Positions 13,565 to 22,004 are shown, counted from the stretch's first letter. The stretch: DNA of 60,110 bases from an uncultured Allobosea sp. (GCF_945956895.1 NZ_CAMFJF010000023.1:1-60110), one strand, 5' to 3'. A program made the numbers and translations. The notes: a model not told the origin generated them from the letters alone.

Positions 13565-14584
13565 ATGATACCGGTTATCTTCACCACGGCGGGCCTTCCC
13601 AAAGCGCAGCAGCTCGACGCCTGGCGCGGCTGGTTCGATACGATCTTCGACGTCGAGGTCGACGACCCCCAGCAAGGCTTCTCCGCGACAAGCGAAACCT
13701 GGGATTTCGGCGGCTTCGGCCTGACCCGCATCCGCGCGCCGAAACTGCGCGCGCTCCGGACGACGGGCCTTGTCCGGCGCAACCCCGTCGATCATTGGGG
13801 CGTCGCCTTCGGCCGTCAGCGGACCTTTGGTGAGGGCCGGCAAGGCACGCTCGACGTGCCGGCCAACACGCCCTTCATAGCCTCGTTCGGCCGTCCGCTC
13901 GTCAGTCAGCGTGAAGCGGACGAGCGCCTGCAACTCTATCTGCCGCGGGACGCCTTTCCCGAGCTGTCACCCGTTTTCGAAGCGGCCGAGGGGCGCCCGC
14001 TCGGTGACCAGATGGGCGCGCTCCTGACCGAGTTCATCGACCTGCTGGTGCGCAGCGCCTCGGCCTTTGCCGACATGAATCTGGAGAACCTGCAAAGCGC
14101 GATCCGTGGCATGCTGCTCGCCTGCGTCTCGCCTTCGGCCGATCACAGTGCCATTGGCGCGGCGCCGCTTGCCGCGACGCGCAAGGAGGTCGTCCGGCGC
14201 ATTGTCGACCTGAACCTGAACAACACCGCTCTGGGGCCGGATTTCCTCTGCCGCGAAGCCGGCATGTCCCGGTCGCAGCTCTATCGCCTGTTCGAGAACG
14301 AAGGGGGCGTGGCGAATTACATCCAGCGCCGTCGCCTCAAGCGCTGCTTCACAGAACTGTCGAAGAATGCCGAAGGGCGTTCGGTGGCTGCGATCGCCGA
14401 GGGGTTGGGTTTTCCGGATCCGTCCAGCTTCAGCCGATCGTTCAGGAGGGAGTTCGGATTGGCCCCCCGGGATGTCATGCACAAGCGGCTATCGGGCGCG
14501 CCTGTCGATGCGATCGTGGCCAAGGCACAGGCTTCCGAAGCGCTCAACCTGCATGGTCTCCTGCGGCAGATCGCGCGAGACTAG
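13565..14584 (+). CDS. AraC/XylS-family transcriptional regulator
   Basis: A 339-residue regulator. The N-terminal about 200 residues resemble the AraC-binding-like domain (starts MIPVIFTTAGLPKAQQLDAW, with the WDFGGFGLTRIRAP strand segment). The C-terminal DNA-binding part has two helix-turn-helix units, FLCREAGMSRSQLYRLFE and VAAIAEGLGFPDPSSFSRSF, ending in FRREFGLAPRDV. It stands alone behind gltBD in the same direction and the target genes are not obvious; effector unknown. A strong 12-bp-stem hairpin overlaps its stop codon. Confidence 0.9.
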   Translation: MIPVIFTTAGLPKAQQLDAWRGWFDTIFDVEVDDPQQGFSATSETWDFGGFGLTRIRAPKLRALRTTGLVRRNPVDHWGVAFGRQRTFGEGRQGTLDVPANTPFIASFGRPLVSQREADERLQLYLPRDAFPELSPVFEAAEGRPLGDQMGALLTEFIDLLVRSASAFADMNLENLQSAIRGMLLACVSPSADHSAIGAAPLAATRKEVVRRIVDLNLNNTALGPDFLCREAGMSRSQLYRLFENEGGVANYIQRRRLKRCFTELSKNAEGRSVAAIAEGLGFPDPSSFSRSFRREFGLAPRDVMHKRLSGAPVDAIVAKAQASEALNLHGLLRQIARD

Positions 14585-14623
14585 AGTATCGGATTGAATA
14601 TCGTATTCAGCCCGATACTCTAG
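14581..14623. terminator. Large hairpin overlapping the araC-type stop codon
   Basis: CTAGAGTATCGG (14581-14592) and CCGATACTCTAG (14612-14623) pair perfectly, and inside them TGAATA/TATTCA extends the fold. A short T-rich stretch (CTCTTTGATTTTG) follows on the forward strand. It probably ends the regulator transcript. The stop codon lies within the left arm. It stands next to a family D repeat, so it may also be part of a composite repeat. Confidence 0.6.
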
Positions 14624-14635
14624 CTCTTTGATTTT

Positions 14636-14681
14636 GCATCGGATTTGCCCGAAAACCGCGCTCCACTTTTCGGGCCGATGC
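14636..14681. repeat. Palindromic repeat, family D
   Basis: GCATCGG-TTTGCCCGAAAA and TTTTCGGGCCGATGC form an imperfect hairpin of about 46 bp. A related copy lies at 39893-39938 (CGGATTCACCCGAAAAG...CTTTTCGG). This short element is common between genes in Rhizobiales. Confidence 0.75.
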
Positions 14682-14729
14682 TATAGAAGTCAGAAGGTCG
14701 CGAGGGAGCGGCGGAGAGGGCGGGAGCCC

Positions 14730-14940
14730 TGTTCAACCGTGCCGACTCGGTTATGATCCGCGTCATGGAATCAAGCCAGAAGGGGAAGCAGGCACCGCGC
14801 CGCCGCTTCCATTGCCGTACCCGCGGACCTGTCTGCGCCCCGCGCTTCACTTCGCGGGGCTGACCGGGAACGCATCGCCGTCTCATCGTCAGCCTTCTTC
14901 GGCGTGCTCTTGCGCGCAAGCCTGACTTCATGAGATTCCG
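14730..14940 (+). promoter_or_regulatory. Promoter and structured leader of the ABC-F gene
   Basis: A -10-like TATGAT at 14752-14757 (weak -35 TGTTCA, 16 bp upstream) lies 7 bp before an ATG at 14765, so the transcript should start at or next to that ATG. The roughly 175-nt leader holds a 32-codon ORF, a hairpin GCCCCGCG/CGCGGGGC (14837-14860) covering its last codons, and further GC-rich inverted segments up to the ABC-F ATG. The layout fits translation-coupled attenuation, as known for antibiotic-responsive ABC-F genes elsewhere; here it is inference. Confidence 0.45.
14765..14863 (+). CDS. Candidate leader peptide upstream of the ABC-F gene
   Basis: A 32-codon ORF beginning MESSQKGKQAPRRRF and ending ...APRFTSRG. 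It is arginine-rich, contains two Cys, and has no room for a Shine-Dalgarno site if transcription starts at the predicted point, so it would be read as a leaderless mRNA. Its final codons form the left and right arms of an 8-bp hairpin. The gap to the ABC-F start is 77 bp. Whether it is translated is unknown; the sense of the peptide may matter less than ribosome passage. Confidence 0.4.
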   Translation: MESSQKGKQAPRRRFHCRTRGPVCAPRFTSRG

Positions 14941-16455
14941 ATGTCCCTCATCACCCTGAAAGACCTTTCGCTCGCGCGCAGCGCGCCGCTCTTCGCCGGC
15001 CTCGGCCTCGCCATCGCCAAGGGCGACCGCCTCGGCCTCGTCGCCGCCAACGGACGTGGCAAATCCTCGCTCCTGCGCATCTTGGCCGGCAGCGAGGAGG
15101 CGAGCGGCGGAACGCTGACCCGCTCGCACGGCCTTGTCACCACCTTCGCGCCGCAGGACCCGCCCGAGCGCCTGTTGCCGATGAGCCTCTACGATGCCGT
15201 GCTGGACGCGCTCGATCCCGAGGCGGCAGAGACCGAGAGCTGGCGCGTCGACGTGCTGCTCGACGATCTCATGGTTGAGGAAAGCCTGCGCAGCCGGCCT
15301 GTCGGCAGCCTGTCCGGCGGTTGGCAGCGCACGATGCTGCTGGCGCGCGCGGCCGTGATCGAGCCCGATCTGCTGCTGCTGGACGAGCCGACCAACCATC
15401 TTGACCTCGAACGGATCGGCCTGCTGGAGCGTTTCCTCGCCAGCCTGCCACGCGACTGCGCCGTGGTCGTGGCGAGCCATGACCGCGCTTTCCTCGACGA
15501 TGTCAGCACGCGCACCCTATTCCTGCGCCCGGTGGAGAGCGCCGATTTCGCCTTGCCCTATGCGCGCGCCTTGCAGGCGCTGGAGGAGCGCGACGCGGCG
15601 CGGGACCGGCAATTCGAGAACGAGATGCGCAAGGTTCGGGCGCTTCGCCAGCAGGCGGCGAAGCTGAAGAATATCGGCATCAATTCCGGCTCGGACCTGC
15701 TGGTGGTCAAGACCAAGCAATTGTCCGAGCGCGCCGACAAGCTGGAGGAGCGGGCCAAGCCCGGATACAAGGAGCGCTCGGCCGGCACGATCCGGCTCGC
15801 CAGCAGCGGCATCCATGCCAGGGCGCTGGTCGCGATCAAGGAAACGGCGGTGGCTACGCCGGACGGGCGCCTGCTGTTCCGCACCGGGCCGCTCTGGATC
15901 GAGAAGGGCGACCGGATCGCGCTGCTCGGTGCCAATGGCAGCGGCAAGACGCGCTTCGTCGCGCGGCTACGGATGGCGCTTGATGGTTCCGACTCGGATG
16001 TCCGCGGCGCGGCGACCCTGAAGGCCGGCTATTCCGACCAGGGTCTTTCGCAGCTCGATGCCTGGCGCACGCCCTGGGACGCGGTGAAGCGCTCCAGCGA
16101 TCTTGGCGACCAGACGGCGCGCACGGTGCTTGCTGGCGCAGGGATCGCGAGCGAGGCGCAGGCCGCGCCGATCGCGCGTCTCTCGGGCGGGCAGCGCGCG
16201 CGGCTGGCGATGCTGCTGCTGCGCCTGATCGAGCCGAATTTCTACCTGCTGGACGAGCCGACGAACCATCTCGATATCGAGGGGCAGGACATGCTGGAAA
16301 GCGAGCTGATCAAGCAGGAAACGGCCTGCCTGCTGGTCAGCCATGACCGCGCCTTCGTGCGAGCGGTCGCGACGCGGATCTGGGTGATCACCGGCAAGAA
16401 GCTGGTCGAGGCCGACGACCCCGATCCGGTCTTCGATCGGCTGATGGCGGGTTGA
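14941..16455 (+). CDS. ABC-F family ATPase (ribosome-associated)
   Basis: A 504-residue protein with two ABC domains and no membrane segments. The first P-loop is AANGRGKSS and the first signature LSGGWQRTMLLARA, followed by LLLLDEPTNHLD. The second set is GANGSGKTR, LSGGQRARLAML and YLLDEPTNHLD. Between them is the ABC-F linker, rich in charged helix (about residues 205-280). ABC-F proteins bind the ribosomal E site and rescue stalled ribosomes or protect against antibiotics. The exact subfamily cannot be named from sequence alone; it is closer to the Uup/YheS-like or uncharacterised alphaproteobacterial groups. A leader with a short ORF precedes it. Confidence 0.92.
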   Translation: MSLITLKDLSLARSAPLFAGLGLAIAKGDRLGLVAANGRGKSSLLRILAGSEEASGGTLTRSHGLVTTFAPQDPPERLLPMSLYDAVLDALDPEAAETESWRVDVLLDDLMVEESLRSRPVGSLSGGWQRTMLLARAAVIEPDLLLLDEPTNHLDLERIGLLERFLASLPRDCAVVVASHDRAFLDDVSTRTLFLRPVESADFALPYARALQALEERDAARDRQFENEMRKVRALRQQAAKLKNIGINSGSDLLVVKTKQLSERADKLEERAKPGYKERSAGTIRLASSGIHARALVAIKETAVATPDGRLLFRTGPLWIEKGDRIALLGANGSGKTRFVARLRMALDGSDSDVRGAATLKAGYSDQGLSQLDAWRTPWDAVKRSSDLGDQTARTVLAGAGIASEAQAAPIARLSGGQRARLAMLLLRLIEPNFYLLDEPTNHLDIEGQDMLESELIKQETACLLVSHDRAFVRAVATRIWVITGKKLVEADDPDPVFDRLMAG

Positions 16456-16463
16456 TCGGGCGT

Positions 16464-17660
16464 TCAGCGCGGCCAGCGGTAATCGTCGAGCCGGCCCGCG
16501 ACCGGGTCCGGCGCGATGCCCTGGCCGAAGACGCGTTCGAGCTGGAGGGCGGCATCGCCGCGCCCGCGCGCTTCGGTGACCGAGGCGAGCAATGGCTGCT
16601 CGGAGAGCGCGGCCTGACCGGTGAGGGGCTGGATCGGCCCGGCCAATGGCCGGGCCTGCAAGGCGGCGGGCAGGCCCATCGTGGGGACGCCCGCGACCAT
16701 CTGGTCGATCAGGCGCTCGACGCCGCCAGGCTGGAGCTCCGGCGCGCTGGGGGCGCCGGTCTCGGGCGAGACGGGGAGCGCGATGACGCTGTTCTGCGGG
16801 GCGGCCTCGATCATGCGGCGGATGACGAGATCGACGAAATGGGCGGCCTTGCGGGCGCCGGCAACCGTGAAATGGATGCCGTCACCGAGGCGCAGGCGCA
16901 TCGGCTGGCCGGAGACGTCGGGGCCGGTCGCCGCATAGCGGTTCTCGGCATCGACGAAGCCGCCCCAGAGATCGACATATTGCCCGCCCGCCTTCTCGAC
17001 CCGCTGGCGGTAGAGGTCGTTGAGGGTGACGAGGTCGGCCGAGAGCCGTCCGTTCTGCATCGGCGGCGCGCCGACCCAGATCAGCGGCACGCGCTTGCCG
17101 GCGAAGGCGTTGGCGATGGCGTCGACACGGTCGCGATAGAGCTCGAGCCAGCGCGGGCTCAAGGGCTCGTGGACGGCTTCGCCCTCGCGGATCGGCTGGC
17201 GATCGTTGAGGCCGAGCAGGATGACGCCGATGCTGATCTTCTGGTCGCTGGCGAGGAGCTCGGAAACCGCTTTCGGCCAGTCGTAGAAGTCGGTCCGGAC
17301 AAGGCCGGAATCGGGCTTTGCCCGGTGGACCACCTCGACATCCGGGCGGTCGTTGAGGGCGTCGTCGAGCCCGTTCGCCAGGAGATTGGCGAGGGAATCG
17401 CCCATCACCACGATGTGGCTGCTGACATCGACCTTGGGGATGACCGGATCGTCGCGGACGACGACGGGCGCCTCGCGGCGGCGGACGACGGGGGCGACGC
17501 GCTGGCGCGGCTGCGGCGCCGCGGTGCGCGGCTGCGCGGGCAATTGCCAGAACATCTGGAACAGGCTGCGCTGCTGTTGCTGGGCGAGGGAAACCGGCCC
17601 GCCCGTCAGGAGGAGCAGGCAGGCGGCAGCCAGAACCATGGCGAGCGAGCGCAGGCGCAT
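16464..17660 (-). CDS. Secreted SGNH/GDSL hydrolase-like protein (DUF459 type)
   Basis: A 398-residue protein with a signal peptide (residues 1-26, ending SLAQ), a proline/arginine-rich linker, then an SGNH domain. VVMGDSLANLLANGL has the Gly-Asp-Ser-Leu nucleophile block, ILLGLNDRQPI the Asn block, and GDGIHFTVAGARKAAHFV the terminal Asp-x-x-His. It probably removes acyl groups from an envelope polysaccharide or peptidoglycan, but no substrate can be named. It ends 8 bp from the convergent ABC-F gene and lies just downstream of the lytic transglycosylase on the same strand, a plausible cell-wall pair. Confidence 0.82.
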   Translation of the reverse strand: MRLRSLAMVLAAACLLLLTGGPVSLAQQQQRSLFQMFWQLPAQPRTAAPQPRQRVAPVVRRREAPVVVRDDPVIPKVDVSSHIVVMGDSLANLLANGLDDALNDRPDVEVVHRAKPDSGLVRTDFYDWPKAVSELLASDQKISIGVILLGLNDRQPIREGEAVHEPLSPRWLELYRDRVDAIANAFAGKRVPLIWVGAPPMQNGRLSADLVTLNDLYRQRVEKAGGQYVDLWGGFVDAENRYAATGPDVSGQPMRLRLGDGIHFTVAGARKAAHFVDLVIRRMIEAAPQNSVIALPVSPETGAPSAPELQPGGVERLIDQMVAGVPTMGLPAALQARPLAGPIQPLTGQAALSEQPLLASVTEARGRGDAALQLERVFGQGIAPDPVAGRLDDYRWPR

Positions 17661-17716
17661 AGGCCGATCCGGTGGTTCCCCTTCGCTCTGTATTATAGGC
17701 CGGGGTCGGCCCGAAG

Positions 17717-18949
17717 TCAGCGCTTGCCGCGCAGCTTGGAGAGCAGGGCTGGGGTCGGGTAGCCGTCGGCGATTTCGCCGGCGCTGATCTGGTAGCGGCG
17801 GACCGCCTCGCGCGTGCCGGTGCCGATGCGGCCATCGGCGTCGTGGTTGTAGAGGCCGAGCGCCTTCAGGCGGTTCTGGAGGTCGCGGGTCGCGGCCATG
17901 TCGAGGCGCGGGGCCTTGGTTGGCCAGCTCGCCTGGATGGCGGCGCGCCCGGCGATGCGGTCGCCGAGATGGCCGACGGCCATCGCATAGGCATCCGAGG
18001 AATTGTACTTCTTGATGACGTCGAAATTGGCGGTCAGCAGCATCACCGGGCCGGTATGGCCGGCCGGGTAGAACAGGCGGCCTTCGCCGGAGGAGGGCAG
18101 GCGCCCGCCATCGGCGCGCCGGACGCCGGCCGAGACGAAGCTGACGAAGCTCGCCTTGTCCAGGCGGTGGTCGAATCCCTGGGGCAGGGTGACCTCCATG
18201 CCCCAGGGCAGGCCCGGGACCCAGCCATAGCCCTTGAGGTAATTGGCGGTGGAGGCGATGGCGTCGCTCGACGAGGTCCAGATGTCGGCATGGCCGTTAC
18301 CGGTCCAGTCGACCGCGTATTTCATGTAGCTCGACGGCATGAACTGGGTATGGCCCATGGCGCCGGCCCAGGAGCCCTTCAGCTCGCTGCGCTCGACATA
18401 GCCCTTCTCGATCAGCTCGAGCGCGGTCAGGAGCTCGTCGCGGAAGAAGTCGCCGCGATAGCGGATAGAGGCCAGCGTCGCCAGCGAGCGGATGACGTCC
18501 TTGTTGCCCTTGAACGAGCCGTAATTGGTCTCCATGCCCCAGACGCCGAGGACGACCTCCTTGGGCACGCCATAGCGCGCCTCGACCTGGGCGAGCACGG
18601 AGGCGTTCTCGGCTGCGGCCTCGCGCCCGCGCTGGATGCGCGCGCCGCCGACGGCGTTCTCCAGATAGTTCCAGATCGGGGCGCTGAATTCGGCCTGCTT
18701 CTTGGTGAGCGCGACGATGGACGGGTCCGGCGTCACCCCGCGGAAGGCGAGGTCGAAGGTCGCGCGCGAGATGCCGCGCGCTTGGGCCTGCGGCCAGAGC
18801 CGCTGCAGGAAGATGTCGAAAGAGGCGCTGGCCGAGGTCGCCTGCGCATTGCGGGCATGGGCGCCGGAGACGTTGATCGAGCCGGTCGTCTGGGCCAGCG
18901 CCGGCGCCAGGCTGATCAGGGCCGCAGCTGCGATGACGGACAGGCGCAT
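17717..18949 (-). CDS. mltB: Lytic murein transglycosylase B with C-terminal peptidoglycan-binding domain
   Basis: A 410-residue periplasmic enzyme that cleaves the MurNAc-GlcNAc bond of peptidoglycan. A signal peptide (MRLSVIAAAALISLAPALAQ) leads into the MltB fold. The catalytic Glu is in GVWGMETNYG, with the conserved SWAGAMGHTQFMPSSY segment. A peptidoglycan_binding_1 domain lies at the C-terminus (TRDLQNRLKALGLYNHDADG). An in-frame extension to 19000 would spoil the signal peptide, so the ATG at 18949 is chosen. The SGNH gene follows on the same strand after 56 bp. Confidence 0.92.
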   Translation of the reverse strand: MRLSVIAAAALISLAPALAQTTGSINVSGAHARNAQATSASASFDIFLQRLWPQAQARGISRATFDLAFRGVTPDPSIVALTKKQAEFSAPIWNYLENAVGGARIQRGREAAAENASVLAQVEARYGVPKEVVLGVWGMETNYGSFKGNKDVIRSLATLASIRYRGDFFRDELLTALELIEKGYVERSELKGSWAGAMGHTQFMPSSYMKYAVDWTGNGHADIWTSSSDAIASTANYLKGYGWVPGLPWGMEVTLPQGFDHRLDKASFVSFVSAGVRRADGGRLPSSGEGRLFYPAGHTGPVMLLTANFDVIKKYNSSDAYAMAVGHLGDRIAGRAAIQASWPTKAPRLDMAATRDLQNRLKALGLYNHDADGRIGTGTREAVRRYQISAGEIADGYPTPALLSKLRGKR

Positions 18950-19048
18950 GGACACTCCCGGAGCATGTTGGATGGAAACACCTTCACAGCGCCCTAACAA
19001 GATTAATCAGCGGTTAATTCTTGCCTGAAACGCTGCGGTATTCGTGAT

Positions 19049-19077
19049 TTGACAAGCATCGGCGATTGTCCGATTCT
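19049..19077 (+). promoter_or_regulatory. Promoter of the rnk leader transcript
   Basis: A perfect -35 TTGACA (19049-19054), a 17-bp spacer and GATTCT (19072-19077) lie 6 bp ahead of an ATG at 19084. The predicted start of transcription therefore coincides with that ATG, leaving a leader of about 200 nt before rnk. Confidence 0.6.
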
Positions 19078-19083
19078 TGAGGG

Positions 19084-19149
19084 ATGAATAGCGCGTCCCC
19101 CTTCCGCCGCGGTCTGCACCGCTCGGGCAACCTCATCGCGGGCTTCTAG
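19084..19149 (+). CDS. Candidate leaderless leader peptide upstream of rnk
   Basis: A 21-codon ORF (starts MNSASPFRRGLHRSGN, ends LIAGF) whose ATG coincides with the predicted transcription start. It is followed by a GC-rich 137-nt stretch with inverted segments such as CCCCGGGCC and CGGGGGGCGC, then the rnk gene. The arrangement repeats that of the ABC-F gene 4 kb upstream, though the two peptides are not alike. Expression is unproven. Confidence 0.4.
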   Translation: MNSASPFRRGLHRSGNLIAGF

Positions 19150-19286
19150 CCCCGGGCCTGTCGCGCGTCGCGCCTCCGGTTCGGGGGGCGCTTCCTCTCA
19201 CCAATTTCCCTGCGAGTTCGACCTTTGGATGCCGCGCGGTTTTGTCCGCCGGCGGGCGCTCGCGTTTTCGATGAAAGACTATACCG

Positions 19287-19697
19287 ATGACCGCCAAGCG
19301 TCCCGCCATCACCGTCACGGCCGCGGATCATGCCATGCTGAGCCGTATCGCGGCCGGCGCGGCCAACACGATGCCCGAGCTTGCCGCAGAGCTGACCCAT
19401 GAGCTCGACCGTGCCCGCATCCTGCCCGGAAACCGGGTCTCGCACGACCATGCCCGCATCGGCAGCCAGATCGTCTATCGAGACGAGAGCACCAAGCGGG
19501 AGACCACGGTCACCCTGGTCTGGCCGCAGGATGCCGATATCGAGAAGAATCGCGTTTCGGTGATGACGCCGATCGGCGTTGCGCTGATCGGCATGGCAGC
19601 CGAGCGCTCGATCGACTGGACGACACGCTCCGGCGAGGTGAAGCGCCTGACCGTGCTCGAAGTGCGCGAGCCGGTGGAGGAGGGGGCGGCGCCCTGA
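19287..19697 (+). CDS. rnk: Regulator of nucleoside diphosphate kinase, Rnk/GreA C-terminal family
   Basis: A 136-residue protein with a short N-terminal coiled coil (DHAMLSRIAAGAANTMPELA) and a GreA/GreB C-terminal-type FKBP-like domain (VSHDHARIGSQIVYRDEST, then VALIGMAAERSIDW). Rnk proteins bind RNA polymerase without the cleavage activity of GreA and were first noticed as regulators of nucleoside diphosphate kinase. The ATG at 19287 is clear. A long leader with a possible leader peptide precedes it. Confidence 0.88.
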   Translation: MTAKRPAITVTAADHAMLSRIAAGAANTMPELAAELTHELDRARILPGNRVSHDHARIGSQIVYRDESTKRETTVTLVWPQDADIEKNRVSVMTPIGVALIGMAAERSIDWTTRSGEVKRLTVLEVREPVEEGAAP

Positions 19698-19730
19698 GGG
19701 CAGATTCTGCTGATCTTCTCGGAACCACGC

Positions 19731-19822
19731 CGTCATCCCGGGCTTGACCCGGGATCCATGCCGGGGCGCTTCCGATCAAAGTTCAGGCATGGATCCCGGC
19801 TCTTCGCTCCGGCCGGGATGAT
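19731..19822. repeat. Palindromic repeat, family C
   Basis: A palindrome built from CGTCATCCCGGGCTTGACCC, GGGATCCATGCC and their complements at the other end (GGCATGGATCCCGG...CCGGGATGAT). Other copies lie at 31086-31173, 31534-31638 and, diverged, at 36243-36337. Each sits just behind a gene. Similar elements are abundant in Hyphomicrobiales. Confidence 0.85.
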
Positions 19823-19860
19823 CCGCGCTTTCATGGAAACGTGGTGGACTCTCGGATCGG

Positions 19861-20853
19861 TCAGGCCGAGGCGTTCTTCGTCCTGAGCTTCTCCTCCCAG
19901 GCGAGTGCCTGGCCGACGATCTCCTCGAGATCGTCATGCTCGGGTTGCCAGCCCAGCTCGGCGCGGATGCGGTCGGCCCGGGCGATCAGCGAGGCTGGAT
20001 CGCCGGCACGGCGCTCCGCCAGCGCCACCGGGAAATCGACGCCGGAGACCTTCTTCACGACCTCGACGACCTCCTTCACCGAATAGCCGCGGCCATAGCC
20101 GCAGTTCAGCGTCAGGCTCTCGCCGCCGCTGCGCAGATGGTCGAGCGCGGCGAGATGCGCGCGGGCGAGATCGGTGACGTGGATATAGTCGCGCACGCAG
20201 GTGCCGTCCGGCGTCGCATAATCGGTGCCGAAGACGGTCAAGCCGTCGCGCTGGCCGAGCGCGGCCTGGCTCGCGACCTTGATGAGATGGGTGGCGTTAG
20301 GCGAGGACTGGCCGGAGCGCAGCTTCGGATCGGCGCCGGCGACGTTGAAATAGCGCAGCGCAACATACGAGAAGCCATGCGCCTTCGCCGCGTCCTGCAG
20401 CATCCACTCGCTCATCAGCTTGGAGCGGCCATAGGGGTTGATCGGGTTGAGCGCGATCTCCTCCGGCACCGGGGAGACCTGCGGCTCGCCATAGACGGCG
20501 GCGGTGGAGGAGAAGATGACGTGCTTCACGCCCATGCGCGCGGCGCTCTCGATCAGTGCGCGCGTCTTCACGGTATTGTTGAAATAATAGCCCAGAGGAT
20601 CCGTCACGGATTCCGGAACCACGATCCTGGCGGCGAAATGCGCGATCTCGGTGATCTCGTATTCGCCGATCAGGCCCTCGACCAGTTCCTGGTTTCCGAT
20701 ATCGCCCTGGACGAAGATCGCCTCGGGCGGCACCGCCCACCAGAACCCCGTGGAGAGATTGTCGAGCACCACGACCTTCTCGCCGCGATCGAGCAATTCC
20801 AGCACCATATGGCTGCCGATGTAGCCGGCGCCGCCGGAAACCAATACCGCCAT
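19861..20853 (-). CDS. galE: UDP-glucose 4-epimerase
   Basis: A 330-residue short-chain dehydrogenase-type epimerase interconverting UDP-glucose and UDP-galactose for surface polysaccharides. The NAD-binding motif is GGAGYIGSH. The catalytic Ser/Tyr/Lys are in FSSTAAVYGEP and NPYGRSKLMSE, and ALRYFNVAGADP is the family signature. It is transcribed divergently from galU across 169 bp, so the two genes making UDP-glucose and UDP-galactose form one module. Confidence 0.95.
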   Translation of the reverse strand: MAVLVSGGAGYIGSHMVLELLDRGEKVVVLDNLSTGFWWAVPPEAIFVQGDIGNQELVEGLIGEYEITEIAHFAARIVVPESVTDPLGYYFNNTVKTRALIESAARMGVKHVIFSSTAAVYGEPQVSPVPEEIALNPINPYGRSKLMSEWMLQDAAKAHGFSYVALRYFNVAGADPKLRSGQSSPNATHLIKVASQAALGQRDGLTVFGTDYATPDGTCVRDYIHVTDLARAHLAALDHLRSGGESLTLNCGYGRGYSVKEVVEVVKKVSGVDFPVALAERRAGDPASLIARADRIRAELGWQPEHDDLEEIVGQALAWEEKLRTKNASA

Positions 20854-21022
20854 CGTCTCTCTCGCCTCATCTTTGTCAGGAACCGGACTTATCGAAAAAC
20901 CGTTGACGGCTTCTCAAGGCCTGTCAGCTAATACCGCCTGATGGCCCGCAACCATGACAGTTGTACGGCCGTTCCCATCATCGCCTGGCTTCGGCAAGGC
21001 TATTGCGCCCAATGGATTTTTC

Positions 21023-21901
21023 ATGACGAAACGCATCCGCAAGGCCGTTCTTCCCGTCGCTGGTCTTGGCACCCGCTTCCTGCCCGCCACCAAGGCGATC
21101 CCGAAGGAGATGCTCACCATCGTCGACCGTCCGGTCGTGCAGCATGTCGTGGACGAGGCGCGCGCCGCCGGCATCGAGCACTTCATCTTCGTCACTGGCC
21201 GCAACAAGGCAGTGATCGAGGATCATTTCGACATGGCCTACGAGCTCGACGATACGCTGGCCAAGCGCAACAAGGTGAAGGAGCTGGAGGCGCTGAAGCA
21301 TGACCTGCCGGCCGCAGGCGCGACCAGCTTCACCCGCCAGCAGGCGCCGCTCGGCCTCGGCCACGCGGTCTGGTGCGCGCGCGAACTGGTGGGTGAGGAG
21401 CCCTTCGCGCTGCTGCTGCCGGACATGCTGCACTACAGCGCCGGCAAGGGCTGCCTCGCCGAAATGATCGAGGCCTATGACCAGCACGGCGGCAACCACA
21501 TCGCCGTCGCCCCCGTGCCTGACGACCAGACCCATCAATACGGCATCGTCGGCGTCCAGGACGCCAAGGCCAAGGTCTCGAAGATCACCGGCATGGTCGA
21601 GAAGCCGGCGAAGGGCACGGCGCCGTCGAACCTCCACATCTCCGGCCGCTATATCCTGCAGCCGACGATCTTCAACCTGCTCGCCAACCAGGAGAAGGGT
21701 GCCGGCGGCGAAATCCAGCTGACCGATTCGATGATCGCCCTGTCGCATCTGGAGCCGTTCTACGCGGTGCGCTTCGACGGCGACATCTACGATGCCGGCT
21801 CGAAGATCGGCTTCCTCGCGGCGAATGTCGCCTATGCACTCGACCGCAGCGATCTTGGCCCGCAGCTGCGCGCCGAGATCGAGAAGCTGCTCGACCGCTG
21901 A
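21023..21901 (+). CDS. galU: UTP-glucose-1-phosphate uridylyltransferase
   Basis: A 292-residue nucleotidyltransferase forming UDP-glucose from UTP and glucose-1-phosphate. Signature LPVAGLGTRFLPATKAIPKE near the N-terminus, then LGLGHAVWCAR, LLPDMLHY and GRYILQPTIF. The ORF is open upstream to 20954, but the ATG at 21023 matches family starts. A TTGACG-containing promoter-like stretch lies about 115 bp upstream (around 20903). Product feeds galE and exopolysaccharide or glycolipid synthesis. Confidence 0.96.
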   Translation: MTKRIRKAVLPVAGLGTRFLPATKAIPKEMLTIVDRPVVQHVVDEARAAGIEHFIFVTGRNKAVIEDHFDMAYELDDTLAKRNKVKELEALKHDLPAAGATSFTRQQAPLGLGHAVWCARELVGEEPFALLLPDMLHYSAGKGCLAEMIEAYDQHGGNHIAVAPVPDDQTHQYGIVGVQDAKAKVSKITGMVEKPAKGTAPSNLHISGRYILQPTIFNLLANQEKGAGGEIQLTDSMIALSHLEPFYAVRFDGDIYDAGSKIGFLAANVAYALDRSDLGPQLRAEIEKLLDR

Positions 21902-21924
21902 ATGGTGCGCGGCCCGTTCAACTC

Positions 21925-21981
21925 AGCCCTCGTCCTGAGGAGCCATTCCGAATAGGAATGGCTCCTTCAAGGGTGAGGGCT
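21925..21981. repeat. Palindromic repeat, family A (short copy)
   Basis: A 57-bp hairpin carrying the ends of family A (AGCCCTCGTCCTGAGGAGCC and the complementary GGCTCCTTCAAGGGTGAGGG) with a reduced centre CATTCCGAATAGGAATG. It follows galU and reaches the first possible start codon of the next gene. Confidence 0.8.
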
Positions 21982-22004
21982 TGCGTCTTGCTGGCGGTGC
22001 AAAG

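Noticed and set aside
19146..19736. Reverse open frame covering rnk
   Set aside because: Composition is that of a shadow and it opposes a clear Rnk protein with promoter and leader.
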